Source of the DNA: Trichoplusia ni
Lineage: Eukaryota; Arthropoda; Insecta; Lepidoptera; Noctuidae
DNA: 64,000 nt
Direction: 5' to 3'
NCBI RefSeq assembly: GCF_003590095.1
Contig: NC_039478.1
Span: 10,478,001-10,542,000 of the forward strand
Below, one piece after another: positions 34,215-45,345 of this stretch; position 1 is the first letter of the stretch, and the number at the start of each line of letters is the position of its first letter. The notes below the pieces were generated by a model. The model worked only from the letters and a program-made list of their open reading frames with translations. It was not told the origin of the DNA and ran no database searches. The translations under genes and the position numbers were made by a program.

Positions 34215-34730
34215 AACTGGTCAAGTGCGAGACGGAGTGGTCATACCGAGGGTCACAAATAGGATAACATTTACTTGTAACAAAATTTTATCATCCATCA
34301 AATTGAGAATCGTATCAATCGCTTTTTAACTTTGATATTTATTTAGTGGTTTCTTAGGTTTACGCGAATGTTAGACATTGAAATGAAACTACTTTTACGG
34401 ATTTTATCGCGGTTTAATTTTAGATTTTAGTTCTCGACGTTTCGAAACCTTTGCAGGTATGAAGGTAGAACGAGCAACATCTTCTGTCAAGACGAACGCC
34501 ATCTCAGTCTGCCCGTGACCATGATACCTGCAAAGGTTTCGAAACGTCGGGAACTAAAATCTAAAATGAAACCGCGATAAAATCCGTAAAAGTAGTTTCA
34601 TTTCAATTGATATTTATTATCATTATTTGTTGTTATCATGGCCATAAGAGAACATATTACAGACATTTTGTGGAAATTTCTACTATCTGGCTATCAAGGT
34701 TCATAAGATACAGTCTGGTGCCTGACGTAT
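34215..34730 (+). repeat. GTGCGAGTCGG dispersed repeat, split by a PLE insertion
   Basis: The left part begins TGGTCAAGTGCGAGACGGAG. After the PLE palindrome the right part resumes with ATTTGTTGTTATCATGGCC, then CTGGCTATCAAGGTTCATAA and ACAGTCTGGTGCCTGACG, in the order expected for this family. The host repeat is therefore older than the PLE. Confidence 0.6.
34344..34606. mobile_element. Short palindromic Penelope-like derivative
   Basis: A 34-base extension (34346-34379), an 81-base left arm (34380-34460), a 63-base centre (34461-34523) and an 81-base right arm (34524-34604). The arms are complementary with two mismatches. The sequence matches the terminal parts of the element at 3609-5304 and includes the shared motif AGGTTTCGAAACGTCGGGAA. 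The centre and right arm correspond to the PLE 3' UTR; no coding sequence remains. TTGATATTTATT at 34332-34343 and 34607-34618 is the target duplication. Confidence 0.85.
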
Positions 34731-35418
34731 GAAGAAAACATAAGACACACTTCTCAGCAGTGATATAACATAAAGACGACATGTCTCGCTTTAAATGTAT
34801 TAATTTACTTGATGGTCTTGTTAAAGCTCTTATTTACATTAGCCTGAATTTTCAAAGCCTCTTTGCATAGCTATTTCATAAAAAAATATTTTTTGGGATA
34901 TAAAAAGTACTTCCTGAGATCACCGCAAACAACAAAACGACCGAAAACCACAAACTCTTGAAATTTTTAATAACATCAGTAAAGATGGTGTGTTACCTTG
35001 TATCAAATTTATAACACAAACTCAAAAGGATACCTCCTCAAAGCTTTTCAACCCGCCTATCCGTTTCTCAAAATTCCAAAAATAATTACAACCCATTAAG
35101 TATGGGTTATCACTTTGAAACATTCACTTTGACTCGCTAAATTTGATCACGTACACCACTCAAACAATTTATAAACGCAGCGAATCTAAATTATAAATCT
35201 CCTTCTAATTAAATACTAAATTGACCTTTATTAAAACTACACTTTGACGTCAATTTAATTAAAAGACAAGTTATATCTTTTAATCCTTCCAACCTTTATG
35301 GGTGTAATTAAAATATTACTTTAATAGCTGTTTTAGATGTAGGTGTATATTAATTTTATGGCAGGTTATCAAAATTGTCGTTGTAAACTTTCAGACCTTA
35401 GTATGAATATGTATGGAC
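34731..35418. other. Unannotated AT-rich DNA
   Basis: I see no gene or repeat. Confidence 0.5.
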
Positions 35419-35823
35419 GAGGTCCAAGTAAATACCGCTCGGGTAGCTCGTGGCTAAGCTAAAACCGCAGAAGTGAAACGATCACAGGTCAAGCTATGCT
35501 TGACGCGGTTGTTCCGTAGATGGGTGACCATCTTCGTCATAAGGAGTTCCTCCGTGTTTCGGAAGGCACGTTAAATTTTGGGTCCCGGCTGTTACTCTTA
35601 CATTTTTGACAGCCGTTACAGGTAGTAAGAAGCTTGAAAAGTCTGACAACCAGTCTAACCAAGGGGTATCGTGTCGCCCAGGTAACTGGGTTGAGGAGGT
35701 CAGACAGGCAGTCGCTCCTTGTAAAACACTGGTACTTAGCTGAAACCGGTTAGACTGGCAACCGACCCCAACATAGTTGGGAAAAGGCTAGGCCAATGAT
35801 GAGGTCCAAGTAAATACCGCTCG
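35419..35823 (+). mobile_element. 5S-type SINE with perfect 23-bp target duplication
   Basis: The element (35442-35800) starts GGTAGCTCGTGGCTAAGCTA and ends GGCTAGGCCAATGAT. The 23 bases at 35419-35441 are repeated without a mismatch at 35801-35823 (they begin GAGGTCCAAGT and end ACCGCTCG). The head again carries the 5S-like GATCACAGGTCAAGC and GATGGGTGACC. The perfect duplication suggests it is among the youngest insertions in the window. Confidence 0.85.
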
Positions 35824-36779
35824 AACTATAACTTAGGCACTAACAAAAGAAAACTGTTTTGATTATTCGAAGATTTCATTATCTATAATTTTGATTTTTT
35901 TATGTAGGAGAAGTACAAATTTTCGTTTTTACTGAACTGAATACTAAATCATTGCCTTTTATAACATCGTGAGGAATAATGCACACCTGGTTCCAAGGTT
36001 ACATTATGCCATGTCAGAAGCCAAAGGGCGGTTTAAACTTTAAAACGGGTTATAATAATATATCAAGCACGCAATCAAAAGATGATTGCTTTTCATGTGT
36101 CATCCAACAATTTTGACCAACATCGACATACAAAACTTGCTGAATACCAACTCAAAAACTGTCAACCATCTACAATATTCAGGACATAAACTTTCCTGGT
36201 CCAATATTTACTGGGACCCAAATATATCAGCAGTGTGTCACGGAAAGTTAAAACCTACTCGGGGCCCCGGTGCCTGCTATTCCAGACTTTCGAAGGATAA
36301 GACCGGGATTTGAGCTCAGCTGCAGCGAAATAACTTTAGTCACCTTACAATTTTAGTTCAGTCGCCTTTAACTATGATTTGTGAGTTTAAAAGTAGATCT
36401 TGGATGTTTTTCTTTTAGGAAGACAGATGGCTTATTTTAGATCATACACTTTTAGTGCGTTAGCGTATATATTTTTATATCCAATACCCCGCCCTCGGTA
36501 AACACTGTTTTGTTTTACAGCGTTTCCTTAATAATCAATTTATGTATGTTTAAATGTGCTATTGTAAAAAGTTACAATAGCAGGAGTTTATTGCGCCGTT
36601 TCTCCTTCTAACCCAGATCACTCAAGTCCAACAATATCAACGATTCGACGGGGTGCTGTCTATGTAAAAGAATACTAGTAAGTACTCTGATGCAAAAAGT
36701 GATACTTAGTAGCCTATCTTGAATAGATGGAATATTATTTATTTTCATATTTACAGACGAAAACAAAAGACGCAAATAA
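35824..36779. other. Unannotated AT-rich DNA
   Basis: I see no gene. A 75-residue frame at 36086-36313 is not recognisable. Confidence 0.45.
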
Positions 36780-37028
36780 AACGTGACCACAATTTCATGT
36801 GAAACATATTATACCTTACGCATATTAGGTTGTCGGGAAACGTCCGGTCTACCACATAATAAGCTTGTTAGGATGTTAATCTCTGAAACAAGTGAACTCA
36901 TTCCTATAGTTAACCGAAAAACACATCAGACCCCAAAGGATGGCCAGTTGAGTGATGACTTCGAAGACCCCAATCAGGTTTATAAAGAATTCGAAAAATC
37001 TTTGCAACAACCATCAAAGTCGACATAA
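36780..37028 (+). other. Open frame of uncertain status
   Basis: The frame is open for about 82 codons after a stop at 36777 and has no ATG at its start. Its second half is hydrophilic and acidic (G-Q-L-S-D-D-F-E-D-P-N-Q-V-Y-K-E-F) and looks more protein-like than most frames here. A possible splice acceptor, CATATTAG, ends at 36828. It could be a terminal exon, a decayed element fragment, or chance. I do not recognise the sequence. Confidence 0.2.
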
Positions 37029-38111
37029 AAATCAAGCCAAACGAACGATACTGATCCAATTCCGTCCCCTACTTGCATTCAACTACTGCATTAACGTTTA
37101 ATTTCAGTGAAATATATAATAATAAATTCTGTTTAAGCATTGCCTTCCAATTTCGTTCCAGTCACGCTTAACAACGATTTGTGTGCAATGCAGTTTTATG
37201 TGCTGCACAGGAAATAAGCCAAATTAAACAGTACAATAGGAACGTGCTTTGTTTTATATTGAGCTTATAAAACGAATGGGAATTCTGGATTGATTGATAA
37301 GTTTAATGTTCTAAATTTATGAAGCGGGTAACAGAACTTATTATCTAGTGGACATGCTAGGATTGACAATATTTTTAAGAAGTATAAAGATAGCAGTCGT
37401 CTGTCTTTTTTCAATCAAATCTCAAAAAATTTTGAACAGTAAAAACGTAACGAGGGTTGAATTGGCTTATTTTCTTGGATTAAATAGCACGAATACGATA
37501 ATCATCAAGAATAAGAAACAGAAACAGACACCAAAGAAAAGTACTGACTTAAAATCTTGACTTTGAAAAATCCTCAACAAAATCCCAACCATATCATACT
37601 AAGGTCAGAACTCAAGATCAATTGTACCTAACACTCCAACTAAACCACTTCAAAGAAAACTCATATTTTCTTCAAACGAAAAACACTTCCCAACTAATAA
37701 TACAAAAATTACAGCCAATACTTCCTATTAAACTTTGATGTATCTCAGAGTTCATTCCAGATCTCAAAACTTTATCATACTTCGGACCCCGAGCGTATGA
37801 AGCACCTGAAATGAATCTAACTTTTCTAATTTTCTACAACTTGTATAAATTCCGATTGAGGAGTGGAATGTGTCGATAATTAAAATCTAGAGGTATGAGA
37901 AACTCGACTAACAAATGGAACGAGGATTTGCAGATGAGCTTTTAAAATTAAGTGGCTTTCGAACTGGGTTCTGAGCATGAAAAATGTCTGAGACGTTTTG
38001 GGAGCGGTGTCTTAGTTTTGCGATTTTGTGCCACGGTTTTGAGAATTTCGAATTGAGATGTTAGACTTAAGGTAGTTTTACATGAGGTAGGGATTCTTGG
38101 AATATATTGTA
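37029..38111. other. Unannotated AT-rich DNA
   Basis: A 70-codon frame at 37348-37560 starts on GTG and has no known features. I see nothing else. Confidence 0.45.
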
Positions 38112-38290
38112 TTTTTTTTAACAAATCGGGGATATCACAAATATTCAAGTCACATGCACAAAGACACCCAGACTCAGAACCACCATTCCTGGAAGACTCA
38201 AAAGCATACACGCAGAAATCAAACCCGCGACATGTCTAGCGTAGTATGTTTGGCGTGATGACGTCAACCACTCGGCTACCCGTGCAGTCA
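38112..38290 (-). mobile_element. tRNA-headed SINE (family B)
   Basis: Minus strand: ACTGCACGGGTAGCCGAGTG, TTGACGTCATCACGCCAAAC, GGGTTTGATTTCTGCG (weak B-box), TTCTGAGTCTGGGTGTC and TGCATGTGACTTGAATATTT, ending near a short poly(A) seen as T8 at 38112-38119. Confidence 0.75.
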
Positions 38291-39382
38291 AATTTTGATA
38301 GCACGGATGCTGTTGGCAATAAACTGATTTATTTTTTTCTAATTTGATCCTTACGTTTTTCTCTCATACGAAATCACTTCCTGGTTTCAATTCTTGAATG
38401 GACTATTTTTTTTAGTTAATCACAGAATTCTACTATCTATTTTCTATAATTTAAATAAAAATAATTAAATTTAAGCAAATCCATCAGTGGGTTGCAAAGA
38501 GCTGATGATTATGAAATGGTGGTGATGATATAAAACTTATAATTTTCCCCAAATTATTCCTAATCTGTTTCAAGTTCCTCATTATTACCAACTCCAACTA
38601 CACCACAATTACATTTCATCCCACACGTACATCCTGAATGCTACATCCACATAAGTGCTAATGCTCGAACAAAAGAATCGTTACACGTAAGAATTATTTT
38701 CTATCTCCACCGTTCCATTTTAACAGAAAACTGGTCTAATTGGTTAATCCCATTTAGGTATATTGCATTAGATGCCGTCTGAGGTTTCAATTACATGTGT
38801 TGAAATCCTCCACGAATGTGTTAGCTTTAATTCTCATTTCTTTGAAGTTTGATCAAGTAACATTATTTTATATTTATTTTTGCATTTTAGGAATATTATT
38901 TGGTTTTATGAATTAATTTTAATATATAATATAATGGATCATTTAAGATGGAAGATTTCAGGTGTTTAAAATACTTATCTAATATTTGAGTACCAAATCT
39001 TCTGATTTTCAGATGGTTGATGTGCAGAATGGCGTCAGAGTTTTTTTTCTAATCTCTTACTCTTTTTAACACACCCTTTAAAATTATGTTTCCCACTCAC
39101 TCAGTGACTCATACTCTTCACTGTGTTTTCCTACTCTTTTTTCAGCAAAAGAAATTGTTAGTAAGTAGTACTAAAATAAATTCGAAAAAAAGTCATTGGT
39201 TCAGGTCGGGAATTGAATTTTTGACTTGTCAGTCTAAAGGTAAAATACCACTAGGCTATTAATACTACTAAAAATATCAGCAAATAGATACAACTTTCAG
39301 TTGCATTACTGTAAAAAAAAAATACTCTATTAACCTTATAATTGAACGTTAAATGTTGATAAGAGCTACTCTAAACCAGATA
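38291..39382. other. Unannotated AT-rich DNA
   Basis: A faint tRNA-like B-box (minus strand, near 39207) may be an old SINE head. No gene is visible. Confidence 0.4.
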
Positions 39383-39470
39383 AAACGACGACTATCAAAT
39401 TTTAACTGGTAGTCAAATAGTCAAAATAGTCGTTTCAGGTTATAAAACAACTATTTTGACTACCAGTTAA
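39383..39470. repeat. Complex hairpin with an internal 7-8 bp duplication
   Basis: TTTAACTGGTAGTCAAATAG, then TCAAAATAGTCGTTT, faces the reverse complement ACTATTTTGACTACCAGTTA. The left arm carries the word TAGTCAAA/TAGTCAAAA twice, giving alternative pairings. A further AAACGACGACTAT upstream can pair with ATAGTCGTTT. It is probably a remnant of a small inverted-repeat element. Confidence 0.65.
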
Positions 39471-39736
39471 ACTTTATCCCATTACAATACAATGTTTGGA
39501 CACTAAAACAAAATGTGTTTCTTGCCGTAAACTAAAAATCTTGATATGGATTTGTACGTACATGGGTATATCTATGTAAACTAGTGCCAAATTGACTTAA
39601 GGCATCAAATTTTTATTATTCTAAGACACGACTGACAAAAGGTGAAGAAAAAAATCATGACGAAAATTAGTTTCCTATCCTTTAAACCTCCGAACATGTT
39701 GGTCAATACTCAAATCTTGCTTAAATAGGGAGTAGC

Positions 39737-39935
39737 TTGTATCCAGCAGTGAGATTTACAGGTTGGTTTTAAAGAAGAGGCCATGTGCGTCCTGCGTATT
39801 TGACCAGCTCATTACACCACTTTCGTCGCGGACGACCTTAGCGACGATGTCCTTCCTCTGGCGTCCAGTTGGTAACGACTTTTGTCCATCGGTCAGGCTG
39901 CATGTGGCAAAAAATAGCAAAAGATAGAGAAGTCT
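39737..39935 (-). pseudogene. LINE C-terminal remnant (V-T-N-W-T-P-E-E)
   Basis: The minus strand reads V-T-N-W-T-P-E-E-G-H-R-R, then after a frame break G-R-P-R-R-K-W-C-N-E-L-V-K-Y-A-G-R-T-W. This is the same C-terminal region as 59785-59950. It ends near T-A-G at about 39740. The sequence is frameshifted and not functional. Confidence 0.55.
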
Positions 39936-41392
39936 GGACGAAAAAAGGGAACGACTTTGCCCAGCTGTGGGATCGAAAACAAGCTATATATAAAGAATAA
40001 ACATACTCCAAAAATCCTCCCAAAGATATCAAACACATTTCTGGTCACCTTAACGTATTAATTTATTAATTTCCCCGACCTTTTCTAGGGTCACCGCACT
40101 TTAGAATGAAATTCAATTCATTACATAATTTTCCATTCCATTTAGCACTTACTTAGCTTTTAATGTCGACGCACTTAACGTTGCCTTGTGGTTTTGAGCG
40201 GGAAGACCACGTGGAATGTGTAATAAAGTGTCTAGAATTTAATGTAAAAGGTATTTGAAGCTGGATTGTCTGGATCTAAAGTTTAGGTGTTCCTTTGAGT
40301 AAAATTAACGTTTTGAGAGAAGAGAACCATGGTGATAGGGTTGTAGGGTATGATGGTGTTTTTTGCTTTAAAGAAGACTTGTAGGAAAAAAGAGGAATAT
40401 TTTCAGATCGATGTACAGGAAGAAAATTGTATTCATATTTAATATAGATAAAACAACATACCTGCCGTTTACATTTTTTGATTTGTGTAATTATGTACTT
40501 ACTTCTTTGTCGTGATGTTTTAGGACAAGAGTGATAAAATTAAAACATATTTATCTAACCACATTAAAACATCTCTTAACCATAACCTACTCTGATCCAA
40601 AGCAAATTATATTCTAAACACATAAAAACTAAGTTGACAATTTAATAACAATATCAGCTGTATGTATTCTCACTTCACTCTATCTCTATAAATGTAAGGG
40701 CAACCAAAACAAACCAGAGTGTAAGGAAAGAATCCAACGCTCAGTACGGTCAGCAACAAAATTGGTTAAGTAACACAATAAAAAATTCAAATTAACTTTA
40801 CCCACAAGCAATTCGAGTTCCCGTTGTACCATAACTGATATGATGATCCGACGAAAACCAGAGGCAAATAGACATGACGACTTGTACAATTTAAAATTTA
40901 CTACTACATAATAATGAGAAATGCAATACATATCTTTCATTCATGGGCTCTAATGTATATGGGGCGGGCTGCAATATGTATGTAAAAATAATTATTCTAT
41001 TATATATGTAAAACATGTTAAGTGGACCAGTTGTTTAAAATAAAGAAAGAAGTCGGAGAAATATGGCACCTGCCTTTTTGCACATGGTAAAGAAATGCAT
41101 TATATTGTTATTGAAATATTATACATACGTATTTATCAGGTTTTTCTCTTACAGACTGTACCTACCGAAAGTAAACATTAACAGAACAATTAAAGTACAC
41201 ACATTAATTTGCTATGAGTGTGATTATACTCTTTATTGGTCCAATGGTCAAATATTGTTGAAGATTGTTTGCTTTTGGTCTTATTTTAAAGACAAAAGGA
41301 ATTGTCATTAGAGAGACAATTATTTGCTTAGAAAATGTTGTTTTTGAAGCAACTCTACTTAGTAAGAAATGTAATTGACAGTTTTTAGCCTA
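39936..41392. other. Unannotated AT-rich DNA
   Basis: I see no gene or supportable repeat. Confidence 0.5.
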
Positions 41393-41656
41393 TGTGGAGC
41401 TCATTACTAGGAACAAACCTCGTCCTATGAAAGGAAAATCTTCGAGCATTGATCACCAGGCTAGCTCACCGCGGGTTGACGATTGTAGATTCCATTGTTG
41501 GAATCCAGATTCCCTCAAGATGTTTTACTGTTTGACAGCTATGTCTAAGAATTATGTCAGTTCAATAAAAAATCACTTTTGCACTTGCCTGCGTTTAGAT
41601 CGATCTTGCACCACTAATATGCAAATCCATACATAGATCCACAACATCACCACGAC
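41393..41656 (+). repeat. CTGCTGGGCA-family dispersed repeat, diverged
   Basis: TCGAGCATTGATCACCAGGC, TAGCTCACCGCGGGTTGACG, GCAAATCCATACATAGATCC and ACATCACCACGACAT follow the family order seen at 55490 and, reversed, at 45183. Confidence 0.55.
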
Positions 41657-42206
41657 ATATTTCAACTTACATAGTAAAAGACTCTTCTAGTGACGAAAAA
41701 TGATCAACTCCAAGTAACATGCATCAAAGCATCAGATTATATTGATGTTTTTACAAATACAACTCAAAATACCAGTCGTTTCGTATCCTCGCCCAAATAC
41801 AAGACAAATTGATTCCCTTTTTGCATGGAGACAGTGATTTTTGCGATATAACAGCGATACAAAAGCGTTTTATAAGTGCTCTGGTTTCCCATCGAGAAAA
41901 AACTTCGGAATACTTTTATACTGTTTCCTTTCGTCCGTACTTTTCCGGGATTCTTTTCTTTTAAACCTTTTACTTATTCTGTAAATCAGATTGGGAATCA
42001 GATATTTTAAGAAGTTCTTTTCTGATTTAAATTTATATTTTTTTGTTGTAAAGATTTCTGTTTAGGTTTTTGTGTGGGATTTGCTGTTTTGAAAATGTTT
42101 CAAGTCGTAAATAATTGTTCATTTTATACACGTGCCCTCAAAAATTATTTTAGCGTGACAGTCAGGTTTTTAAAGGTGTTAAACTACCATATTCCACGAC
42201 AACCTC
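41657..42206. other. Unannotated AT-rich DNA
   Basis: I see no gene or repeat. Confidence 0.5.
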
Positions 42207-42418
42207 CATGGTCGAGTGGCGTATGCACCTGTTTCAAGGTGTCGCTAGCTCTGAGGTCCCGGGTTCGATCCCCGGTTGGGTGAATGTAAAAAATCACATT
42301 TCTACATTGTCTCGGGTCTGAGTGTTTGTGGTACCTTCGTTGTATCTGAATTCCATAACACAAGTGCTTTAGCAACTTACTTTGGGTTCAGAAGAATGTA
42401 TGTGATGTTGTCCGCATT
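42207..42418 (+). mobile_element. tRNA-headed SINE (family A), copy 2
   Basis: Near-identical to the copy at 28119: A-box-like TGGTCGAGTGGC, B-box GGTTCGATCCC, then TCACATTTCTACATTGTCTC and the end GTATGTGATGTTGTCCGCAT. A short ATT-repeat tail follows. I see no clear target duplication. Confidence 0.8.
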
Positions 42419-42650
42419 ATTATTATTTATTATGCTCATAGTAAAATTTTAAGTTTTGGAATTTGTCTGCCTGTTATGCTTTTGATACTTAATAACTGCC
42501 CTTAATGAAAGATACAAGCGCAATATGATTAGTACTTTTTCTCAGAATTGCCGACACTTAGTGAGCAAAAACTAATTAGATATCGAAGCTTGGTTTATTT
42601 CTCAGTGGAGACTTCCTTTTCCTCATTTTCCTTTCACTTCTCTCAAAACT

Positions 42651-42860
42651 AAAACCGGTCAAGTGTGGGTCGACTCGCGACACTAATGGTTCCATGTTAA
42701 TAGTCTACAGAAAAATTAAAAAAATATTAAATAAAAATAAATAAAAAATAAATCGGTTTAAATGTGTGCCTGGTAGCAGACTTACGGACAGAGGGACAAA
42801 CAACAACGGTGGCTCAGTCAAAGACTTCGGTTTTTAACCATATAGTTACAGAACTCTAAG
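42651..42860 (+). repeat. GTGCGAGTCGG dispersed repeat, internally shortened
   Basis: AACCGGTCAAGTGTGGGTCG at the start, TGCCTGGTAGCAGACTTACG then GACAGAGG in the middle, and GTTACAGAACTCTAAGAA at the end. Confidence 0.5.
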
Positions 42861-43273
42861 AATACAGTATTTTCTAGCTACCCTAGCAACCAAACACTCT
42901 AATATCCCATCCTTACTAAACAATTCAACAAGATCCTTTCTTCACTACATGATTAAGTAAATGTATTGGTTTTGGCAACCCCAAAGGTGGGTTCGCCCAG
43001 ACAATGAGCATTTCACCACACCGGTCCAAAATGACCCGGCCCTTCTAATTCTATTAACTATGTTCGTTACGATACTCAAAATTTCTTAGAAAAGTTAAAA
43101 TAGTCCTTATTACAAGGTAAGAAGGGTGAATCTTGTGGCGTCTTGTAGCGAAAGCTGTGTGGTTGATTGTACCCTTTTAAATAGATTATGTTTTTGTGCT
43201 TCAAATGGTTTGTGTGTTTGTTTTTGTTGTAAGACTTAGTACTAATGTGATTCTATGTTGAATGTGGAGTATA
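42861..43273. other. Unannotated DNA
   Basis: I see no gene or repeat that I can support. Confidence 0.45.
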
Positions 43274-43405
43274 CTAGCTGTTGCCAGCGGTCCCGCTTGC
43301 TAGAAATTGAAAATGATTGCACAGGAACTTAAAACCGGGATAAGCGGTATCCTATATGTCTACTCCAGTTATAAACTATCTGTACCTATAACAAATCTTT
43401 AAAAC
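43274..43405 (-). mobile_element. Helitron-like element, second subfamily, 3' portion
   Basis: The plus strand starts A then CTAGCTGTTGCCAGCGGTCC, i.e. the minus strand ends GCAACAGCTAG followed by T. The body resembles the copy at 46691. The 5' part is lost. Confidence 0.6.
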
Positions 43406-43642
43406 TAAATAGTAACAAGCATTAGGTCAAAGTTCGTAGTTTAAAATTCTCTTTTTTTGTTTGATTCTATTCATAGAATCATTAGAAACAGATCTCATTA
43501 AAAATGTGAAATGAGAACCCAGTTCAATTTTATGATACATGCCTTAGTTGCTGACTTCAACGACAAAATAAATAAAACGTTAATGGGTGCCAAGTTCCAT
43601 GGTCAATCCTGAAATTAATTTATGAAATATCATTTTTTATAA

Positions 43643-43933
43643 CTTAGGATAATCTATTATAGCCTAAGGCCTGATTTGGCTAGTTCCCCAATTCTGAGGT
43701 CAAAACAATCTACGCCTACAAAAACGAGATACAATATTTTAAAAAATCTGAATGAAGACGTAAGTATAAATCGGAATTCTTTGTTGCGACTACAAGCTCT
43801 TACAAGCCATTTAAAAACGCCAGCTGTTACCATCGCAGGCACAAGAAAAGAATATTTTATGGAGACTAATATTACGATCAGAAACCTTGATACAATACTA
43901 AGTAGATTTTTAATTAGAAACAACAGTGGCGGC
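43643..43933 (+). other. Open frame interrupted by a Helitron-like copy
   Basis: An open frame of about 97 codons follows a stop at 43640 and closes with TAA within the first bases of the Helitron-like copy. It has no ATG at its start. The residues (for example P-I-L-R-S-K-Q-S-T-P-T-K, and S-R-F-L-I-R-N-N-S-G-G-Y at the end) look less biased than most frames here. A possible acceptor, ATTATAG, lies at about 43656-43662. It may be an exon or older mobile-element coding sequence cut by the insertion, or chance. Confidence 0.2.
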
Positions 43934-44180
43934 TACTAATATTTAAAGCTGAAGAGTTTGTTTTTTTGTTTGAACGCGCTAATCTCAGGAACTACTGGTT
44001 CAAATTGAAAAATTCTTTCTGTGTTGAATAGATCATTCACCGAGGAATTTTTAGGCTATATATCATCACGCTACGACTAATAGGAGCGAAGAGACACTGG
44101 AAAATGCGGAAAAACAGGGCCGGTATAAATCATAACTTATATATTCTAACCACGCGGACGAAGTCGCGGGCAACAGCTAG
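43932..44180 (+). mobile_element. Helitron-like non-autonomous element, copy 4
   Basis: CTACTAATATTTAAAGCTGA starts it (the TC terminus is mutated). The family body follows, with the end CGGGCAACAGCTAG then T. Confidence 0.7.
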
Positions 44181-44202
44181 TACTTTTATATTGGTAACGA
44201 TA

Positions 44203-44320
44203 TTACTAGGTTGTCACCAGGTTAGGATAATTGGGATACCAAGGTTCATAACCCGGTTTTTGGGTGAGACAAAATCCTCATGAACATCCCTTCCTCGGGG
44301 GAGGAAGTGGGTATTATCAG
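44203..44320 (+). repeat. Fragment of a dispersed repeat
   Basis: GGTTCATAACCCGGTTTTTG, GTGAGACAAAATCCTCATGA and CTCGGGGGAGGAAGTGGG form a GC-balanced block that resembles common lepidopteran repeat sequence. It has only one occurrence in this window, so the call is weak. Confidence 0.3.
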
Positions 44321-45182
44321 AAAGCAATGCCATGCAATATCTCTTGCATTTATCTAATGAATAGAAAATCATCTCTTGGAATTTTGGAAATCAGCATTCG
44401 CGTTTATAAGCTATAAAAACACATGCACCTAAATATCAATCAAAGTAATTACAATCCAAATAATACAATCTTAATTCTATTGTTTACGTACGACTTGTAA
44501 AACAGTCGAATCTTACCTTAAGGATTTCGTACAAATAGGCAAAAGGAAAACAGATTTGCATAAAAATTTAACCCCCTTTAAAATCTCTCTGTTCGGTTAA
44601 CGCAAAAAGCATATGAAAAAACTCAGTTCATCACTATAATTATTCTGAACAACATCTTAACACTTTCACATTAAAAAATACTTATTCAAACAATATAAAC
44701 ACAGGTTCACTCCAATCTCTTCAATATAATATGAAAAGAAAATAACTGCAAGAAAATATCAACGCCTGCATTTGCGTTAATTGAAAATCTTTGGCAGGCG
44801 CCTTTCCAAGGAGGCAAGCACTCGACTTATTATTACGTGAACATTGAAATTCTTTGTCTTTCTGAACACAATTACGTCTATCGTAAGTAGGTAAGAGGAT
44901 TAAATGCAGACTACTAATTGTGCTCTTCGTACTGTCATATATTTACAGCATGAAAAAGGTGAATTCGAAATATAGGTTTCATATGCAAAAATGGTCATAC
45001 TGTATACTGATAAAAATTCACACAAAATAATTAATGTATTTAATACATAGGTACCAAAAAAGTTTCGGGATTTATAACCATTTTCATTAAAAAAAAAAGA
45101 TCTTTGCGTGAGGTACAGGTTCCACCCCAGCACCTTGGTACTTGGTGAAGTTTTTAAGGTTGCATGTACCTACTTTCTTATT
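44321..45182. other. Unannotated AT-rich DNA
   Basis: I see no gene or repeat. Confidence 0.5.
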
Positions 45183-45345
45183 TATTCAATAACACTACTG
45201 ACAGACGGTGAAGGATAACTTTGTGAGGAAACCTGAATCCCAAATCTTCGAATCTGAAATCGCCAACCAGCAGTAAGCAAGCCTGATGATCAATGCTCAA
45301 ACCTTTCCTATACGGACAGAGGCCTGTGCCCAGCAGTAGGACGTA
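45183..45345 (-). repeat. CTGCTGGGCA-family dispersed repeat, minus strand
   Basis: On the plus strand CTGAAATCGCCAACCAGCAG, GATCAATGCTCAAACC and GGCCTGTGCCCAGCAGTAGG then ACGTATA is the reverse of the block at 55490 (CCACTGCTGGGCAC, TTGGGCATTGATAACCACGC, GGATTGGCGATTTTAGATT). Confidence 0.6.
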
